Shown one piece after another: positions 50,421 to 51,800 of a stretch of 51,800 bases of DNA. The DNA lies in NCBI GenBank assembly GCA_024398935.1, contig JAKSIH010000004.1:1-51800 (forward strand). Reading direction: 5' to 3'. This DNA comes from Fibrobacter sp. GTDB taxonomy: Bacteria; Fibrobacterota; Fibrobacteria; Fibrobacterales; Fibrobacteraceae. A program made the position numbers and the translations under genes. The notes under the pieces were generated by a model. The model did not search any database. It was given only the letters and a program-made list of their open reading frames with translations, and was not told the origin of the DNA. How positions within the stretch are numbered: the stretch's first letter is position 1; each line of letters begins with the position of its first letter.

Positions 50421-51560
50421 TTATTTCCATTTAAAGCGTCCTAGCACGCCGAAAATTACGGCTAGGACGGTAAAGGGCGCATGGATAATTTCCAGCGGAA
50501 CGCACCATTTTATAAGGTGCGGCTGTTTAAAAATCAGAAGCCCCCGGATGAACACGACGAAATCGCCAACAGTCTTTAGGATGAAGGCCGTCAGGAAGGC
50601 TATGAAAATTCTGAAGTCGAAGGCGGAGGTCGCCAGAGCCACGCACTGCATGATGAGGGCCGCAAATATCATGGCAAGGACAAATACGATTTTGGGAGTG
50701 TAGTAAATGGTCTTGGAAGCCCAGCGTTTGCGCTGTTCCCAAAGTCCTTTTAAGGTTTCCTTGCCGTTTGTGGTGACGAAGGTGTCTTCGGCGATGCAGT
50801 ACCGCATGGCCCAGGGGCGATCCGAGGCCAGCTTTTGCATTAGCAGGTCGTCATCGCCACTCTGGATCTTAATGACCTTGTCAAAACCGTTGACGCTCTT
50901 GAAGAAACTCTTGCGGTAGGCCAGGTTGTTCCCGGTACTGGTCAGGGGCAGGTGCATGGCTATACCCGCAGTTCCCGCCACGCGGTAAATCATGGTTTCC
51001 ACCGCCTGCATGGAAATCAGCAGGTTTGATTTGCGGTTGCGGGTCGGGATGTAGGAATGTCCCGCCACCAGCTCGATACCCGGCTCAAACTCCCGGATAA
51101 TACCCGACACCCAGGTGGGTTTCACGATACAGTCCGCATCCGTCAGGCAGAGGATGTCCCCTTCGCAGGCTTCCACCATCCTGCTCAAGGCGTGCTTTTT
51201 AGGGCTGACCCCTTCTTCCGGCAGGCTTTCGATGGTAAGGACGTGGAATTTTTCCGGATATTTCTGTGCGAACTTTTCAAGAATTTTGGCGGTTCCGTCT
51301 GTTGAACGGTCGTTGGCCACCCAGACTTCCCAAAAACCGGCGTAATCCTGGGCCAGGACGGAATTCAAAGTCTCCTCGATGCCCTCTTCCTCGTTACGGG
51401 CGGCAATCAGGATGCTTACCTTTGGCAGGGGACGCGTATCATTGGTTCCCACCCGCACCCTTCCCAGGGCGCGGAAAAGCCTTACTTCTAGACCTGCGTA
51501 GAAGAGTGCCGTAATGGACAAAAGCCCGATGATTACATATACAAAGATGGTAAAAGCCAT
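50421..51560 (-). CDS. Family 2 glycosyltransferase, membrane-bound
   Basis: 379 residues: an N-terminal membrane segment, the GT2 domain with SILIAARNEEEGIEETL, VANDRSTDGT, DxD in LCLTDADC, GDDDLLMQKL and QRKRW (processive-type motif), and two to three C-terminal membrane segments. Such enzymes build polysaccharides or glycolipids at the inner membrane. Product unknown. topB follows 1 nt later. Confidence 0.9.
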   Translation of the reverse strand: MAFTIFVYVIIGLLSITALFYAGLEVRLFRALGRVRVGTNDTRPLPKVSILIAARNEEEGIEETLNSVLAQDYAGFWEVWVANDRSTDGTAKILEKFAQKYPEKFHVLTIESLPEEGVSPKKHALSRMVEACEGDILCLTDADCIVKPTWVSGIIREFEPGIELVAGHSYIPTRNRKSNLLISMQAVETMIYRVAGTAGIAMHLPLTSTGNNLAYRKSFFKSVNGFDKVIKIQSGDDDLLMQKLASDRPWAMRYCIAEDTFVTTNGKETLKGLWEQRKRWASKTIYYTPKIVFVLAMIFAALIMQCVALATSAFDFRIFIAFLTAFILKTVGDFVVFIRGLLIFKQPHLIKWCVPLEIIHAPFTVLAVIFGVLGRFKWK

Positions 51561-51800
51561 TCGCGGGAAAAAATAGATATAAAAATCTAAAATTCATCAA
51601 AGCGGTTACCGATAGATGGGTCCTAAAACGGAAATCGCAGACTTTATATGCTATAAATAATAATATCGCAAGTAAAACACTTCCGAAAAACAAAAGAAGT
51701 GCTCAATTGGATAGTTCTTGTGGAGACACTGTATACCCACAATGTTTAAATCCTACCCAAATGTTGCCCCAAGTTTACATTTAGGCGGTTTTGGGAGAAT
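51561..51800. other. Right end of window, no gene seen
   Basis: AT-rich sequence upstream of the glycosyltransferase gene. TATATC-like boxes (about 51580) may promote it. No RNA gene, repeat or convincing ORF is seen; a gene on the plus strand may begin beyond the window. Confidence 0.4.

Noticed and set aside
51439..51693. Minus-strand ORF with a hydrophobic start upstream of the glycosyltransferase
   Set aside because: It overlaps the certain glycosyltransferase start in another frame, with no ribosome site and no family resemblance.

Overview
The window looks like chromosomal DNA of a Gram-negative bacterium of the Fibrobacter type (FCB group). This is an inference from several traits: many lipoproteins with a GLVAC or SGC lipobox followed by Asp/Ser-rich stretches, TolR/TonB-like envelope genes, a complete rod-shape operon, menaquinone genes, and -10 boxes of the form TAnnTT(TG), close to the FCB-type promoter element. 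No phage, plasmid or CRISPR locus is visible. Most genes are housekeeping genes. The unusual content lies in small repeats and in how start codons sit relative to promoters.

Layout: 1-4.4 kb holds a TolR/TolR/TonB-like envelope energiser (left end cut), an outer-membrane barrel-like protein and a small lipoprotein. 4.5-9.9 kb is mreB-mreC-mreD-mrdA-rodA for lateral wall synthesis. 10-13 kb has a ComF-type phosphoribosyltransferase, tRNA-Ser, a GAF/HD-GYP protein, a structured repeat array and tRNA-Phe. 13-18.2 kb has a lamin-tail/CotH lipoprotein, then ubiE-ubiX-ubiA-type quinone genes and a small membrane protein. 18.3-21.8 kb (minus) carries birA, a secreted protein, tsaD and a YbbR-like protein. 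Divergent from these, 21.8-27.5 kb carries ftsX, an EnvC-like protein, holB, recJ and a TonB-C-like protein. 27.4-32.8 kb contains tRNA-Leu, small secreted proteins, a decaying tandem gene family, gpmI and a lipoprotein. 32.9-38.5 kb holds uvrB, a GntR regulator, an acyltransferase and a metallo-hydrolase. 38.7-45.3 kb contains a lipoprotein, an Rpn-type nuclease gene broken by a small insertion, cysS, sstT and an adenosylhomocysteinase-like protein. 45.4-51.6 kb contains a secreted protein, a DnaQ-like exonuclease, an exported GH3 protein, topB and a GT2 glycosyltransferase.

Main unusual observations: (1) a 147/128-bp tandem array whose two unit types keep the same hairpins through compensatory base changes; (2) an 80-bp insertion with a 9-bp direct duplication whose removal exactly restores the nuclease reading frame; (3) heptanucleotide repeat arrays in the 5' regions of four genes, three of them directly against start codons that lack a Shine-Dalgarno sequence; (4) eight loci whose -10 hexamer ends exactly 6-7 nt before the start codon, suggesting leaderless transcripts; (5) small palindromic repeats placed inside or beside uvrB, an acyltransferase gene and cysS.
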